This document shows positions 21,088-30,085 of a stretch of 64,000 nucleotides of DNA, piece by piece (the first letter of the stretch is position 1; each line of letters opens with the position of its first letter). The notes beneath the pieces are model-generated. The model ran no database searches, was not told the origin of the DNA, and was given only the letters and a program-made list of their open reading frames with translations. Source of the stretch: Fervidibacillus halotolerans (GTDB lineage: Bacteria; Bacillota; Bacilli; Bacillales; Caldibacillaceae); assembly GCF_026547205.1 (NCBI RefSeq), contig NZ_CP106877.1:1762771-1826770 (forward strand). Direction: 5' to 3'. Both the position numbers and the translations under genes were made by a program.

Positions 21088-21587
21088 GACTTCCAGCAAA
21101 ACGTTATTATAAAAACGGGCAACGTTTCTTTTTCGGAGTCGTAATCGGTGCTATGATCAGTTGGCTCATTTTTTTATTCATGTTCGGACATATGCAGGAG
21201 GAACAGGCGAAAACGATCCGAAAACAAAAGGAACAAATTTTGGAATTGCAAAAGGAAAAAAATATTTGGCAGGAAGATTTTAAAAAACTAAATGAAAAAA
21301 ATAAACAACTGTTAACGGTTCAAGAAGTAATCGTGAAAATTGAAAATGCGAAAAAATATCGCATCGATCCGTTAAGTGTTTTTGAGGTGGAAGAGTCTAT
21401 TAAAGAGGATATTAACAATCTACTGGCTAAAGACTTACATCTCGTTTACGAAAGTCGCGATTTATTGAAAAAGGTAATTATGAATAAACAGATTAAAATC
21501 AATGATAAACGGTATCGATTAATCATTAAAGAAATGGTTATTTATACGACATTAACCATTCATTTAGAATTAATTTTAGACGATTAA
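21084..21587 (+). CDS. ytrI: YtrI, sporulation membrane protein
   Basis: 167 aa. One transmembrane helix at about 16-36 (FGVVIGAMISWLIFLFMFG), a coiled-coil stretch at about 38-75 rich in Lys, Glu and Gln, then a globular tail facing outward. Start ATG overlaps the ytrH stop (ATGA), so the pair is coupled. In B. subtilis ytrH and ytrI are co-expressed in the mother cell. The function is not known. Confidence 0.85.
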   Translation: MRLPAKRYYKNGQRFFFGVVIGAMISWLIFLFMFGHMQEEQAKTIRKQKEQILELQKEKNIWQEDFKKLNEKNKQLLTVQEVIVKIENAKKYRIDPLSVFEVEESIKEDINNLLAKDLHLVYESRDLLKKVIMNKQIKINDKRYRLIIKEMVIYTTLTIHLELILDD

Positions 21588-21601
21588 TCACGTTTTAATA
21601 A

Positions 21602-21631
21602 AGGGCTGTTCAAAAAGGACAGCCCTGTTCT
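21602..21631 (+). terminator. Terminator after ytrH-ytrI
   Basis: AGGGCTGTTC (21602-21611) pairs with GGACAGCCCT (21617-21626) through one G-U pair and a 5-base loop, followed by TGTTCTT. It starts 15 bp after ytrI. Shares the GGGCTGTC core with other terminators in the window. Confidence 0.75.
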
Positions 21632-21796
21632 TCGAAAAAAATAAAGTTCAATTGATTTCATTTCAGTGGCGGCAATTTTCGCGGGTACGACCTGGTCCTT
21701 TCGACTTGATCGTTCGTTGTGGCTTCGTCTCGTATTATCCCCGCTGGAGTCAGCCATCTTCCCTTTCATCAATTTAGGGACTCGTCGGACAGTTCC
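21632..21796 (-). repeat. Degenerate intergenic repeat, copy A
   Basis: Non-coding stretch between ytrI and nrnA. Read on the minus strand it has the order GGGAAGATGGCTGACTCC, AGCGGGG, ACGAGACGAAGCC, CCCGCGAAAAT, GAAATGAAATCAATTGAAC. This resembles the widespread Bacillaceae intergenic element that has GACTCCTGCGGGA near one end and GGAAATCAA near the other. The second copy in this window (27080-27215) shares the same order of short blocks. The family assignment is from memory and pattern only. Confidence 0.45.
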
Positions 21797-21832
21797 AAAT
21801 AAAACAGCGATGAATGACTATTTTACTTCGAT

Positions 21833-22783
21833 CTAACCTTTTATTTTATACGTTTTTACAGCCTCGCGAAGATCATCCATTACCGAACCAATTTCCTCCC
21901 AACGATAAATCGTTGCCCCGGCTGCTAGCGGATGTCCTCCACCATTATATTTTTTTGCCACTTCATTGACGATCGGCCCCTTCGAACGTAATCGTACCCG
22001 AATTTGATCATCCTCTTCAATGAAAAACACCCAAGCGACGATTCCTTTTATTTTTCCTAAAACACTTACCAACAAGGACACTTCCGATGGTTGTAACTGA
22101 TAGGATGCCATTTGTTCCTTCGTAATGACCACTTTCCCAATCCCATCCGCATCCTTTTCAAAATGTTGTAAAATATATCCCTCGAATTTCACTAAATTTT
22201 CGGTCATCTCATACATTTGATTATGTAATTTTGTACGGGAAAAGGGATATTCGATTAATTCACTTGCGTAGCGGAAAGTCTTCGCTGTTGTACTCGGATA
22301 TAGAAATCTCCCCGTATCTCCAACAATTCCCGCATATAACAATCTTGCCGCCTTTGCATTCATTTTCAATCCCTTATCCTTCACATGTAAAAACCATTCG
22401 TAAATCATTTCACTTGTGGAACTTGCGGAAGTATCTACCCAGTTAAGATCACCATAAGGATCTTCATTCGGATGATGATCGATTTTTATTAAATAGTTTC
22501 CCAGTTGATAACGATCGTCGCAAATGCGTTCCCGATTAGCCGTGTCACAAACGATTACAAGGGCATGTTGAAAAATGGTATCCGATACTTCATCCATTTG
22601 ATTCAAATACATAAGCGTCTTTTCATTTTCCCCAACAATATACACATTTTTATCCGGAAAGGAATGTTTAATGATCTCAGCTAGCCCTCCTTGGGAACCG
22701 TAAGCATCCGGATCGGGGCGCACGTGCCGATGGATGATGATCGTATCGTATTGAATGATTTTTTCATAGATTTTCTCTTTCAC
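21833..22783 (-). CDS. nrnA: NrnA, nanoRNase / pAp phosphatase (DHH family)
   Basis: 316 aa from GTG at 22783, eight bases after AAGGTG; the longer ORF upstream lacks homology to the family. Motifs: HRHVRPDPDAYGSQGG (metal binding), VCDTANRERICD, the IDHHPNEDPYGD DHH motif and the C-terminal DHHA1 GGGHPLAAGA. It degrades short oligoribonucleotides and removes phosphate from 3'-phosphoadenosine 5'-phosphate, in place of Orn and CysQ of other bacteria. Neighbour ytpI is divergent, as in Bacillus (ytqI-ytpI). Confidence 0.95.
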   Translation of the reverse strand: MKEKIYEKIIQYDTIIIHRHVRPDPDAYGSQGGLAEIIKHSFPDKNVYIVGENEKTLMYLNQMDEVSDTIFQHALVIVCDTANRERICDDRYQLGNYLIKIDHHPNEDPYGDLNWVDTSASSTSEMIYEWFLHVKDKGLKMNAKAARLLYAGIVGDTGRFLYPSTTAKTFRYASELIEYPFSRTKLHNQMYEMTENLVKFEGYILQHFEKDADGIGKVVITKEQMASYQLQPSEVSLLVSVLGKIKGIVAWVFFIEEDDQIRVRLRSKGPIVNEVAKKYNGGGHPLAAGATIYRWEEIGSVMDDLREAVKTYKIKG

Positions 22784-22909
22784 TTTATTACACCTTCTAT
22801 CTTTTTCATATTCATTCGTCTTCAACCTGTTTCCTAATGGAAGCGTTATAGTAGCATGAAAACGGTATACTCGGTACAATGAAAGAAAATCAGAAGAGGG
22901 AGGACGTTC

Positions 22910-23197
22910 ATGGGTATCCTATTATTTTTGATTCTATTCTCTTTAGGATTTTATGTATATTATAAAATCAAATACATACGTTCAAACAACGGGAACGAAA
23001 AAAAATGGTTATCGGCGAAATCATCGATTGCTCTCGGTTTATTCGTTGGATTTTTCGGGCTAAATCGCCTATTTATTTCCCAGTCGACGGTTTCCATCGT
23101 CATCGGCATCATATTTTTGCTCGTCGGTACCGTAAGCGTTTGGACTGGATTTAAAGCGTATAAATTTTATACACCGTACGTCATGAAAGATGACTAG
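22910..23197 (+). CDS. ytpI: YtpI-like small membrane protein
   Basis: 95 aa with three hydrophobic segments: about 2-20, 38-58 and 62-82. GGGAGG lies ten bases before the ATG. The position between nrnA and ytoI and the size fit B. subtilis YtpI. The function is unknown. Convergent with ytoI, from which it is separated by 53 bp. Confidence 0.75.
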   Translation: MGILLFLILFSLGFYVYYKIKYIRSNNGNEKKWLSAKSSIALGLFVGFFGLNRLFISQSTVSIVIGIIFLLVGTVSVWTGFKAYKFYTPYVMKDD

Positions 23198-23250
23198 AAA
23201 GGTATTGAAAAGGGAAAGTAGAGCGGTTTATGCTCTATTTTCCTTTTTCA

Positions 23251-24564
23251 TTAACGATCGATAAATTGGAACATTAATAACGCTTGACCGACCATCACGC
23301 CATCATGATACACTTCAATAATCGACTTTCCGAATTTTCGTCCCAATTCTAAAATGGTTGGTTTTATTTCTATAATGGAATCCAATTGAATCGGCTTTAA
23401 ATAATAGACGGTCAATGTTTCTAAAACGAGTTCTCCCCTTTTCAATTTACGGAACGCCAGTTTTGCCGATTCGACAATCACCGATGTAAAGACACCATAA
23501 GATAAGTTTCCGTGATGATTCGTCATTTGTGGGGTAATTTCGAATGTAAAAATCGCATGTTGACCTTGGTCGGTTTCTTCTTTCAATTGTTTAGAAATAA
23601 TATTATCAATCGTCTCAGCTACGTGCGGTTGACGCTGGGCAGTTTGTAAAGCTTTTAACACATCCTGGCGACTGATAATCCCTAGAAGGCGGTTTGTCTC
23701 GTCAACGACTGGTAATAATTCAATCCCTTCCCAAATCATCATATGGCTCGCTGTAGCAACGCTCGTATTCGGTGTTGTCGTAATCGGATTTTTCGTCATT
23801 ACTTTTTCAATCGGGCGATCTTTTTCTTGATGGATGACATCTTTAGCAGTGACAATACCTTCAAGGCGAAAGTCCCCACTGACAATTGGAAAACGGGAAT
23901 GTCCGGATAATTGGTTAAATTTAAACCACGTATCAACCGTATCGTTTATATTTAAATAATACGTTTGATTTAACGGGATATAAATATCTTCCACAAGCAA
24001 AATTTCCTTTTTAATCAATTGATCAAATATGGCCCGATTGATGATCGTTGCAACGGTGAACGTATCGTAGCTTGTTGATATAATGGGTAATTCAAGTTCA
24101 TCTGCCAGCCGTTTTACTTCTTCTTCCGTATCAAATCCACCAGTAATTAACACTGCTGCGCCAGCCTTTAAAGCGTGCTTTTGGGCATTGACCCGATTTC
24201 CGACGATTAACAAGTTCCCCGCTTCCGTATATCGCATCATCGCTTCTAATTCCATCGCACCGATGACAAATTTATTCAGCGTTTTATGCAGTCCTTTTTT
24301 TCCACCTAATACTTGTCCATCAACAATATTGACAATTTCTGCATAGGTTAGCTTCTCAATATTTTCCTTTCGCTTCCGTTCAATCCGAATCGTTCCAACC
24401 CGTTCAATCGTACTAACAAACCCTTTGTTTTCCGCATCTTTAATCGCCCGATAAGCAGTTCCTTCACTAACGCCTAACTCCTTTGCAATTTGCCGAACGG
24501 AAATTTTCACACCGATTGGGAGTTCCTCGATATATTTCAAAATTTGTTCGTGTTTGGTAGCCAT
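23251..24564 (-). CDS. ytoI: YtoI, HTH-DRTGG-CBS-hotdog regulator-like protein
   Basis: 437 aa from ATG at 24564 (AAAGGTG upstream). Order: winged helix (about 1-60, VRQIAKELGVSEGTAYRAIKDAE), DRTGG domain (about 70-175, IVDGQVLGGKKGL), two CBS repeats (about 190-305; FPIVSGDFRLEGIVTAKDVI and LPVVDETNRLLGIISRQDVL), and a hotdog thioesterase-like domain (about 325-435). CBS pairs usually bind adenosine nucleotides. It may sense a nucleotide or acyl-CoA and control genes, but no target is known. Full-length against the Bacillus homologue. Confidence 0.9.
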   Translation of the reverse strand: MATKHEQILKYIEELPIGVKISVRQIAKELGVSEGTAYRAIKDAENKGFVSTIERVGTIRIERKRKENIEKLTYAEIVNIVDGQVLGGKKGLHKTLNKFVIGAMELEAMMRYTEAGNLLIVGNRVNAQKHALKAGAAVLITGGFDTEEEVKRLADELELPIISTSYDTFTVATIINRAIFDQLIKKEILLVEDIYIPLNQTYYLNINDTVDTWFKFNQLSGHSRFPIVSGDFRLEGIVTAKDVIHQEKDRPIEKVMTKNPITTTPNTSVATASHMMIWEGIELLPVVDETNRLLGIISRQDVLKALQTAQRQPHVAETIDNIISKQLKEETDQGQHAIFTFEITPQMTNHHGNLSYGVFTSVIVESAKLAFRKLKRGELVLETLTVYYLKPIQLDSIIEIKPTILELGRKFGKSIIEVYHDGVMVGQALLMFQFIDR

Positions 24565-24668
24565 TTTTTCACCTTTCATTATTGAAAATTTCAACAATCC
24601 TAACTAGCATTATAACAGTTTTTTTCATCTGTATTAATTTTTTTTCATCATTTCATAAAAAAGAAAGG

Positions 24669-24932
24669 TTATCGTTCTCGAATTCGCCTCGACTGTGGTT
24701 GAGTTGGATAACGCAAACGTTCGGCATCTTTTCGTTGAACATATATGTTTTTCCCTTGTTTCGGTGAAAATAATAGACCAACTAAATTTCCCGCAATCGT
24801 AAATAGGGCAAATAATAACCAAATCCAAGAAAAATACCCGGCCACTCCTTGTCCATTAAACGGCAAAAGTGGTAAGGCGTAAATTAACAAGCCGATGGAA
24901 AACATAAACAATATGAAATATTTCATCCGCAT
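24669..24932 (-). CDS. Small two-helix membrane protein of unknown function
   Basis: 87 aa from ATG at 24932, nine bases after AGAGG; a longer in-frame ORF upstream has no ribosome binding site. Two membrane helices at about 4-22 and 33-56, joined by a short PLLPFNGQG loop, then a strongly basic cytoplasmic tail of about 30 residues rich in Arg and Gln. I do not recognise it. It lies between ytoI and ytkL on the same strand, about 100 bp from ytoI. Confidence 0.6.
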   Translation of the reverse strand: MRMKYFILFMFSIGLLIYALPLLPFNGQGVAGYFSWIWLLFALFTIAGNLVGLLFSPKQGKNIYVQRKDAERLRYPTQPQSRRIRER

Positions 24933-25028
24933 ATAACTTCGCCTCTTTCTCAAACATTTTCTCCTTTTCCTAACTATATGCACGTATCGACTGTTTGTAT
25001 TCAATTATTCCATTTTCATTTTCAAATA

Positions 25029-25054
25029 AAAAAGAGGGCGTGCATCCCCCTTTT
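25029..25054 (-). terminator. Terminator after ytkL
   Basis: On the minus strand an imperfect stem of A and G against C and T (AAAAGGGGG with GCCCTCTTT) is followed by TTTTTTATTT, 11 bp beyond the ytkL stop codon. Confidence 0.55.
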
Positions 25055-25064
25055 CCGCATCATA

Positions 25065-25742
25065 TTATAATTCCATTCCTTCTCCAGGTTCCAAGATTTT
25101 ACCGATTCCCGTATCAAGCCTTTGAATAAAATCATTCGGATCTTGTTCAATAACAGGAAATGTGTTGTAATGAATCGGAACGACATATTTTGCTTTAAGT
25201 AGTTTGGCCGCATAGGCTGCATCTTCAGGTCCCATCGTAAAATTATCCCCGATCGGCAAAAAGGCAATGTCGATCGGATCTTTGCCGATTAGCTCCATAT
25301 CGGAAAAAAGTGCTGTATCCCCTGCGTGGTAAATTCTCTTTCCTTCAATTGTCAGCAAAACTCCTGCTGCAGTACCTAAATAATGGAAACCACCTTCCCC
25401 ATTTTCATAGCCTGTACTATGTAAGGCAGGCGTTAGTTTCACCGTACCGAAATCAAAATCATAACTTCCTCCAATATTCATTCCGTGACTGTTTACCCCT
25501 TGACTTGCTAAAAATTGGGCCAATTCAACCATTGAAATGACGAGGGCATTCTTTTTCTTCGCCAATTGCACCGTATCCCCCAAATGATCACCGTGTCCAT
25601 GGGTAACGATAATATAATCAGGTTGTTCCTTTTCTACCTTTAAATCAGTAAGTCCGTTTCCAGTAATAAATGGATCGATTAAAATTTCCTTCCCCTTCGT
25701 CTGAATTTTCACAACCGCATGGCCGTGGTATGTAATTTTCAT
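25065..25742 (-). CDS. ytkL: Metal-dependent hydrolase, UPF0173 (YtkL)
   Basis: 225 aa. A metallo-beta-lactamase fold: [13 protein letters not shown] at the N-terminus, the HGHGDHLGD metal motif at about 48-56, a later His in LHSTGY, and Asp/His in [11 protein letters not shown] and [11 protein letters not shown]0173 proteins hydrolyse unknown substrates; the family resembles UlaG lactonases. The ATG is preceded by GGGGG at a somewhat long spacing. It stands alone, divergent from the peptidase gene. Confidence 0.9.
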   Translation of the reverse strand: MKITYHGHAVVKIQTKGKEILIDPFITGNGLTDLKVEKEQPDYIIVTHGHGDHLGDTVQLAKKKNALVISMVELAQFLASQGVNSHGMNIGGSYDFDFGTVKLTPALHSTGYENGEGGFHYLGTAAGVLLTIEGKRIYHAGDTALFSDMELIGKDPIDIAFLPIGDNFTMGPEDAAYAAKLLKAKYVVPIHYNTFPVIEQDPNDFIQRLDTGIGKILEPGEGMEL

Positions 25743-25895
25743 TTTTAATCAAACCCCCTTTTTTTACATTTAACGAATACATTCGCCATTTTCATTGCAA
25801 AATCCTGCAGAAATGTGGTGGAATTTTCGTTTACAACTGGAAATATCGGTGTTAGGCTTATTGTAATCATTCAAAAATACGGAGGGATGGTTCTT

Positions 25896-26993
25896 ATGAT
25901 CAAGCGTATTCAAACTTTCCAACAATGGTTAAATGAAGAAAAGATCGATGCAGCGATTATTACATCGACAGAAAATGTCTTTTATTTCAGTCGTTTTTAC
26001 AGTGATCCCCATGAAAGATTGTTGGCAATCGTTCTTTTCCAAAGGGAGGAACCCTTTTTAATATGTCCACTTATGGAAGCAACTTCCGCAAAGGATAAGG
26101 GTTGGGACTATCCGATTTTCGGTTATAAAGATACTGAAGATCCGTTACAAATATTAACCGATGAAATAAAAAAGCGAGTTGGAAATGGAACAACATTCGC
26201 CGTTGAAAAGAACCATATAAACGCATTTCGCTACGAAACACTTCAACGACAATTTCCCCGCGCTTCCTTTAAAAATGCGGAGGACCAATTAAATCAACAA
26301 CGACTGATCAAGGATGATGCGGAATTGGAAAAATTAGAAAAGGCTGCTGAACTTGCCGATTATGCCATTCGTGTCGGTATAAATGAAATCAAAGAAGGGG
26401 TTACGGAATTACAAATTGTAGCAGCAATCGAATACGAACTAAAGAAAAAAGGGGTGGAAAAAATGTCCTTTCCCACCATCGTTTTGACAGGAGAAAAGGC
26501 AGCATCCCCCCACGGTACACCGGGTTTAACGAAAGTAAAAAAAGGCGATTTCGTTCTTTTTGATTTAGGCGTCGTTTACGAAGGTTATTGTTCTGATATT
26601 ACACGAACCGTCCATTACGGCGGTCCGACAAAAAAGCAAGGGGAAATCTATGAAACGGTTTTACGAGCACAAGAAAAGGCGATTTCCATGAGTCGACCAG
26701 GCGTTTCCTGTGGGACATTGGATATGACTGCTAGAAAGATCATAAGCGAAGCAGGCTACGGGGAATATTTTACCCATCGACTTGGACACGGGTTAGGAAT
26801 TAGCGTTCACGAATTCCCGTCCATTACTGAATCAAATCCCCTTCCTTTAAAAAAAGGAATGGTCTTTACCATTGAACCAGGGATTTATATTCCAAATGAA
26901 ATCGGTGTTCGTATTGAAGACGATGTGGTTGTGACCGACCATGAAGCCTTGTCCCTCACCCGTTTTCCAAAACAATTGCAAATTATTTCGTAA
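25896..26993 (+). CDS. M24 family Xaa-Pro peptidase (YkvY/PepQ-like)
   Basis: 365 aa from ATG at 25896, nine bases after GGAGGG; ATG at 25887 overlaps that site. An N-terminal creatinase-like domain (about 1-125, STENVFYFSRFYSDPHERLL) is followed by the pita-bread catalytic domain. Metal ligands: Asp in FDLGVVYEGYCSDITR (two Asp), His in HRLGHGLGISVHE, Glu in TIEPGIYIP and Glu in GVRIEDDVV. It most likely cleaves dipeptides with C-terminal proline in the cytoplasm. The N-terminal domain resembles B. subtilis YkvY more than YqhT. Single gene. Confidence 0.88.
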   Translation: MIKRIQTFQQWLNEEKIDAAIITSTENVFYFSRFYSDPHERLLAIVLFQREEPFLICPLMEATSAKDKGWDYPIFGYKDTEDPLQILTDEIKKRVGNGTTFAVEKNHINAFRYETLQRQFPRASFKNAEDQLNQQRLIKDDAELEKLEKAAELADYAIRVGINEIKEGVTELQIVAAIEYELKKKGVEKMSFPTIVLTGEKAASPHGTPGLTKVKKGDFVLFDLGVVYEGYCSDITRTVHYGGPTKKQGEIYETVLRAQEKAISMSRPGVSCGTLDMTARKIISEAGYGEYFTHRLGHGLGISVHEFPSITESNPLPLKKGMVFTIEPGIYIPNEIGVRIEDDVVVTDHEALSLTRFPKQLQIIS

Positions 26994-27079
26994 CTTCCTC
27001 CCACATATGGGCGAATGCTTAAAACTGGAAATCTTGTTCAAAACATAACCAAAGGATTGACCGATCAGACCTAAGGTAA

Positions 27080-27215
27080 CGGCAGGGAAGATGGTGGCTA
27101 TTTCTTATGAAACATCACGAACAGAAGCCCATAGACGAGCATGTGAGTTGTAGGGGCTAAACCAATGCCGAAAAAAAGCATCTGCATCGAAATAAAATCA
27201 ACCGAATTTCATTGA
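27080..27215 (+). repeat. Degenerate intergenic repeat, copy B
   Basis: Non-coding sequence between the peptidase gene and ald. Blocks in order: GGGAAGATGGTGGCT, ACGAACAGAAGCCC, GACGAGCATG, GCCGAAAAAAAGC, GAAATAAAATCAACCGAAT. The order and several blocks match copy A at 21632-21796 read on its minus strand. It is followed by GGGACTGTCCGAAAAGT (27225-27241), which is an imperfect inverted repeat of ACTTTCTGGACAGCCCC (27330-27346). No intact ORF is present. The rest of the gap 26994-27365 holds the ald terminator. Confidence 0.4.
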
Positions 27216-27302
27216 CGAGGAAAAGGGACTGTCCGAAAAGTGAGAAATCACCAAATACTAGTAAAACAGAAATGTTGATATATTAAGGTTTTGTAATATT
27301 AA

Positions 27303-27347
27303 AAGGGGCATTCAGAAGTCAAAAATACGACTTTCTGGACAGCCCCT
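27303..27347 (-). terminator. Terminator after ald
   Basis: On the minus strand GGGGCTGTCCAGAAAGTC pairs imperfectly with GACTTCTGAATGCCCC across an 8-base loop, followed by TTTTAATATT. It ends 19 bp beyond the ald stop. The same hairpin could also stop the convergent peptidase transcript. Confidence 0.7.
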
Positions 27348-27365
27348 ACTTTCGTTAAGGATGAG

Positions 27366-28502
27366 TTAATTATTTAACACGATTTCTTCTAACAATAATT
27401 GTTTTGGGTCGGTGTACTCCATTTGATGGGCTTCCGCTACCCCTTTATGAGTAACATATCCCTTCAATGTATTAATTCCTTTCAACAACGTTTCATTTTC
27501 AAGACATGCTCGTTTATATCCTTTATTAGCAATTTGTAATGCGTACGGAATGGTTACATTTGTCAATGCCAACGTGGAAGTACGAGGAACGGCACCGGGA
27601 ATATTCGGAACGGCATAATGTACAACCCCGTGTTTTACGTATGTTGGTTCGTCATGGGTCGTAACCCGATCGGTCGTCTCGAAAATCCCTCCTTGATCGA
27701 TAGCAATGTCAACGATGACCGATCCATCCCCCATCTCTTTTACCATCTGTTCGGTAACAAGTTTCGGTGCCTTCGAACCAGGAATTAAAACCGCACCGAT
27801 GACTAAGTCAGCATTTTTCACCGCTTCATGGATATTGAAAGGATTGGACATTAACGTGTTAATTTCATAGTGGAAAATATCGTCAATTTGGCGAAGTCTT
27901 TCCGGATTAATATCGAGAATCGTTACCTTTGCCCCTAAGCCAATCGCTAATTTTGCAGCGTTCGTTCCTGCGACACCTCCACCGATCACCGTTACATTTC
28001 CCCGCTGAACGCCAGGTACACCAGATAGCAATATTCCTTTTCCACCGTATACCTTTTCCAAAAATTGTGCTCCCAATTGTACAGACATTCTCCCGGCCAC
28101 TTCACTCATCGGCGTTAGTAGCGGCAACTGGCCGTTTGGAAGTTGAACGGTTTCATAGGCAATAGCCGTTACATTTTTTTTCAGTAATTCCTTCGTTAAT
28201 TCTTCTTCATTGGCAAGGTGCAAATAGGTAAAGAGGATTAAATCTTCTCGAAAATATTTATATTCACTTGGCAAAGGTTCTTTCACTTTCAAAACCATTT
28301 CCTGACTCCAAGCTTCTTCAGCTGTGTCGACGATTTTCGCACCAGCTTTCATATATTCTTCATCGGTAAAACCACTACCAAGTCCTGCACCTGATTCAAT
28401 ATACACTTCATGCTGATGGTTCACGAGGTGAATAACACCAGCAGGACTCATAGCAACACGATTTTCATTATTTTTTAATTCTTTAGGTATTCCAATTTTC
28501 AT
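27366..28502 (-). CDS. ald: Alanine dehydrogenase
   Basis: 378 aa from ATG at 28502, the same length as B. subtilis Ald; the ATG six bases earlier is too near the GGAGGG site. N-terminal [20 protein letters not shown], substrate Lys in [13 protein letters not shown], His in [11 protein letters not shown], and the NAD-binding loop [15 protein letters not shown] are present. It interconverts alanine and pyruvate plus ammonia; in Bacillus it is used for alanine catabolism and is needed for efficient sporulation. It is divergent from a universal stress protein gene. Confidence 0.97.
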   Translation of the reverse strand: MKIGIPKELKNNENRVAMSPAGVIHLVNHQHEVYIESGAGLGSGFTDEEYMKAGAKIVDTAEEAWSQEMVLKVKEPLPSEYKYFREDLILFTYLHLANEEELTKELLKKNVTAIAYETVQLPNGQLPLLTPMSEVAGRMSVQLGAQFLEKVYGGKGILLSGVPGVQRGNVTVIGGGVAGTNAAKLAIGLGAKVTILDINPERLRQIDDIFHYEINTLMSNPFNIHEAVKNADLVIGAVLIPGSKAPKLVTEQMVKEMGDGSVIVDIAIDQGGIFETTDRVTTHDEPTYVKHGVVHYAVPNIPGAVPRTSTLALTNVTIPYALQIANKGYKRACLENETLLKGINTLKGYVTHKGVAEAHQMEYTDPKQLLLEEIVLNN

Positions 28503-28602
28503 TTTCATATACCCTCCTGAAATCAATGGATTTATCCAATATTATCATAAAAGGTTGTTTTCGTATCTTCCTTTATCATATAATACAAAACAAAAATACT
28601 CA

Positions 28603-28616
28603 CGAAAAACGCTTTC
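28603..28616 (+). promoter_or_regulatory. Weak cre-like site between ald and usp
   Basis: GAAAAACGCTTTCA matches 12 of 14 positions of the CcpA cre consensus. It lies 100 bp upstream of ald and 80 bp upstream of the stress protein gene. A TATAAT at 28667-28672 is the likely -10 of the stress protein gene, with a poor -35. Confidence 0.3.
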
Positions 28617-28695
28617 ATTTTTAAATCTTTTTTAAATTTTTTTAAAACATAACCTTTATCCTAGTGTATAATAAAAGTATAAGGAGGGATTTTGT

Positions 28696-29145
28696 ATGGC
28701 AAATGATTATAAGAAAATTATAGTCGCATTGGACGGTTCGAAGGAAGCGGATTGGGCTTTCAAAAAGGCTTGCGAAATCGCTAAACGAAACGATGGTCAA
28801 TTATATCTCGTTCACATTATCGATATGCGTTCTTTCGCAACCTTGGAAGCATACGATCAAACCATTGCAGAGAGAGCGAGCAACTATGCAAAAGAAATGT
28901 TAGAAAACTACAAAAATGAAGCCTTGAAATTCGGTGTACACGAACCTGAGATCATTATGGAATACGGGTCTCCGAAAGTAAAAATATCGAAGGACATCGC
29001 TCAAAATGTTCAAGCAGATTTAATCGTCTGTGGTGCAACTGGTTTAAATGCGGTCGAACGATTCCTAATCGGAAGTGTCTCTGAACATATCGTTCGGTAC
29101 GCCCATTGTGATGTATTAGTCGTTCGGACGAATAAAGACGATTAA
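28696..29145 (+). CDS. Universal stress protein, UspA family
   Basis: 149 aa. Fold markers: KKIIVALDGSKEADWAFKKA at the N-terminus and the ATP-binding signature GATGLNAVERFLIGSVSEHI near the C-terminus, followed by DVLVVRT. The G-2x-G-9x-G-S pattern means it is likely of the ATP-binding class. The precise role is unknown; such proteins help cells survive starvation and other stress. AAGGAGG lies 8 bases before the ATG. It ends in non-coding sequence (29146-29393) without recognisable features. Confidence 0.92.
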   Translation: MANDYKKIIVALDGSKEADWAFKKACEIAKRNDGQLYLVHIIDMRSFATLEAYDQTIAERASNYAKEMLENYKNEALKFGVHEPEIIMEYGSPKVKISKDIAQNVQADLIVCGATGLNAVERFLIGSVSEHIVRYAHCDVLVVRTNKDD

Positions 29146-29393
29146 AATGGTATGACTTTTTATCCCTTTCTTTTTGAACTTTATTAAATTATCAACCCGT
29201 ATCATTCAATGCCCTCTGTTGGTGAAAGAAGATAATAAAAAAGATGTCAAACTTTTGATGGAACAGGAATATCAGAATTTCAATTAGAAACTTGCTGGTT
29301 CTGCTATAGAGGACAGGATTCATTAGCCAAAAAAATGGAGTGAAAAACCTAACCGAAGAATTCATTAATTATTAATATTTTCTTGAAAAATGC

Positions 29394-29430
29394 AAGAGAG
29401 ACCTGTTTAATTCAAGTCTCTCTTTTATTT
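29394..29430. terminator. Bidirectional terminator between usp and the 163-aa gene
   Basis: AGAGAGAC (29395-29402) pairs with GTCTCTCT (29416-29423), with a T-rich run on the plus strand (TTTATTT) and TTGCATTTTT on the minus strand. It is adjacent to the stop codon of the minus-strand gene. Confidence 0.7.
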
Positions 29431-29431
29431 G

Positions 29432-29923
29432 CTAATAATCATCTGAATAAGGACCTTTTACTAAAGGGATCTGTTTTATGAACTTTTTCAATTCGATTCC
29501 AAAGTAATTTTCTATATCTCGTTTTAGATTTTGCTCTAATTGAATAAATTCCCTTACGATATAGTCTAAATCGAAAATATTGTACAAATCTTGCTCTGCC
29601 CAAATCGATTTCACTCTTGCTTTATTTGAAAATGGAATTAAAGATAGAATAGCACCATCTTCATAATCGTCATATTCAATCGTATAATAATGGAATTCTG
29701 GAGTATGTTCATCTGTGACTCTGTTTTTCCATTCGTATAATGCTTTATAGAATTCTAAAATAGCAAGTTCTGTTTCAAAGTATAATTCATTATTGATTTT
29801 TATTGTAAGTGTAGCTTCTACCGCTAATATGGTAGGAACATCTCGTTTATCTTTATTTGAAATAATTCCATTATCAACTACAAAATTGTATTCAAAAGTT
29901 ATTTTACTGGAAATGCTGTCCAT
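29432..29923 (-). CDS. Hypothetical acidic protein, 163 aa
   Basis: 163 aa, acidic, no signal peptide and no membrane segment. Beta-rich N-terminal half (VEATLTIKINNELYFETELAIL), a Trp-containing middle (KSIWAEQ) and a C-terminal helical segment (LEQNLKRDIENYFGIEL). This layout recalls small DUF7878-like proteins, some of which look like immunity proteins, but I am not sure. There is no partner toxin gene nearby. The ribosome binding site is weak. It sits where the Bacillus gene order is interrupted, so it is probably acquired. Confidence 0.6.
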   Translation of the reverse strand: MDSISSKITFEYNFVVDNGIISNKDKRDVPTILAVEATLTIKINNELYFETELAILEFYKALYEWKNRVTDEHTPEFHYYTIEYDDYEDGAILSLIPFSNKARVKSIWAEQDLYNIFDLDYIVREFIQLEQNLKRDIENYFGIELKKFIKQIPLVKGPYSDDY

Positions 29924-30085
29924 ATCTTACCATCATATCCTATCACTATTCTTATTTTTGTTTCACCTTTAGTTCCAATCTTTTTTCCTAAGTTTACTTC
30001 GAATATGATTCCCCTTTTTACATATATAGCCGAAACATGTTTTATTTGGGCACACTTTTTTCGATATTTTATCATTACAGATTCC

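Noticed and set aside
27225-27346. Possible small insertion sequence or MITE with 17-bp imperfect ends
   Set aside because: The right end is part of the ald terminator hairpin, there is no transposase and no clear target duplication.
29146-29393. Reading frame of about 35 codons ending at a TAG, possibly a gene remnant
   Set aside because: No start codon, no motif, and no similarity that I can recognise.
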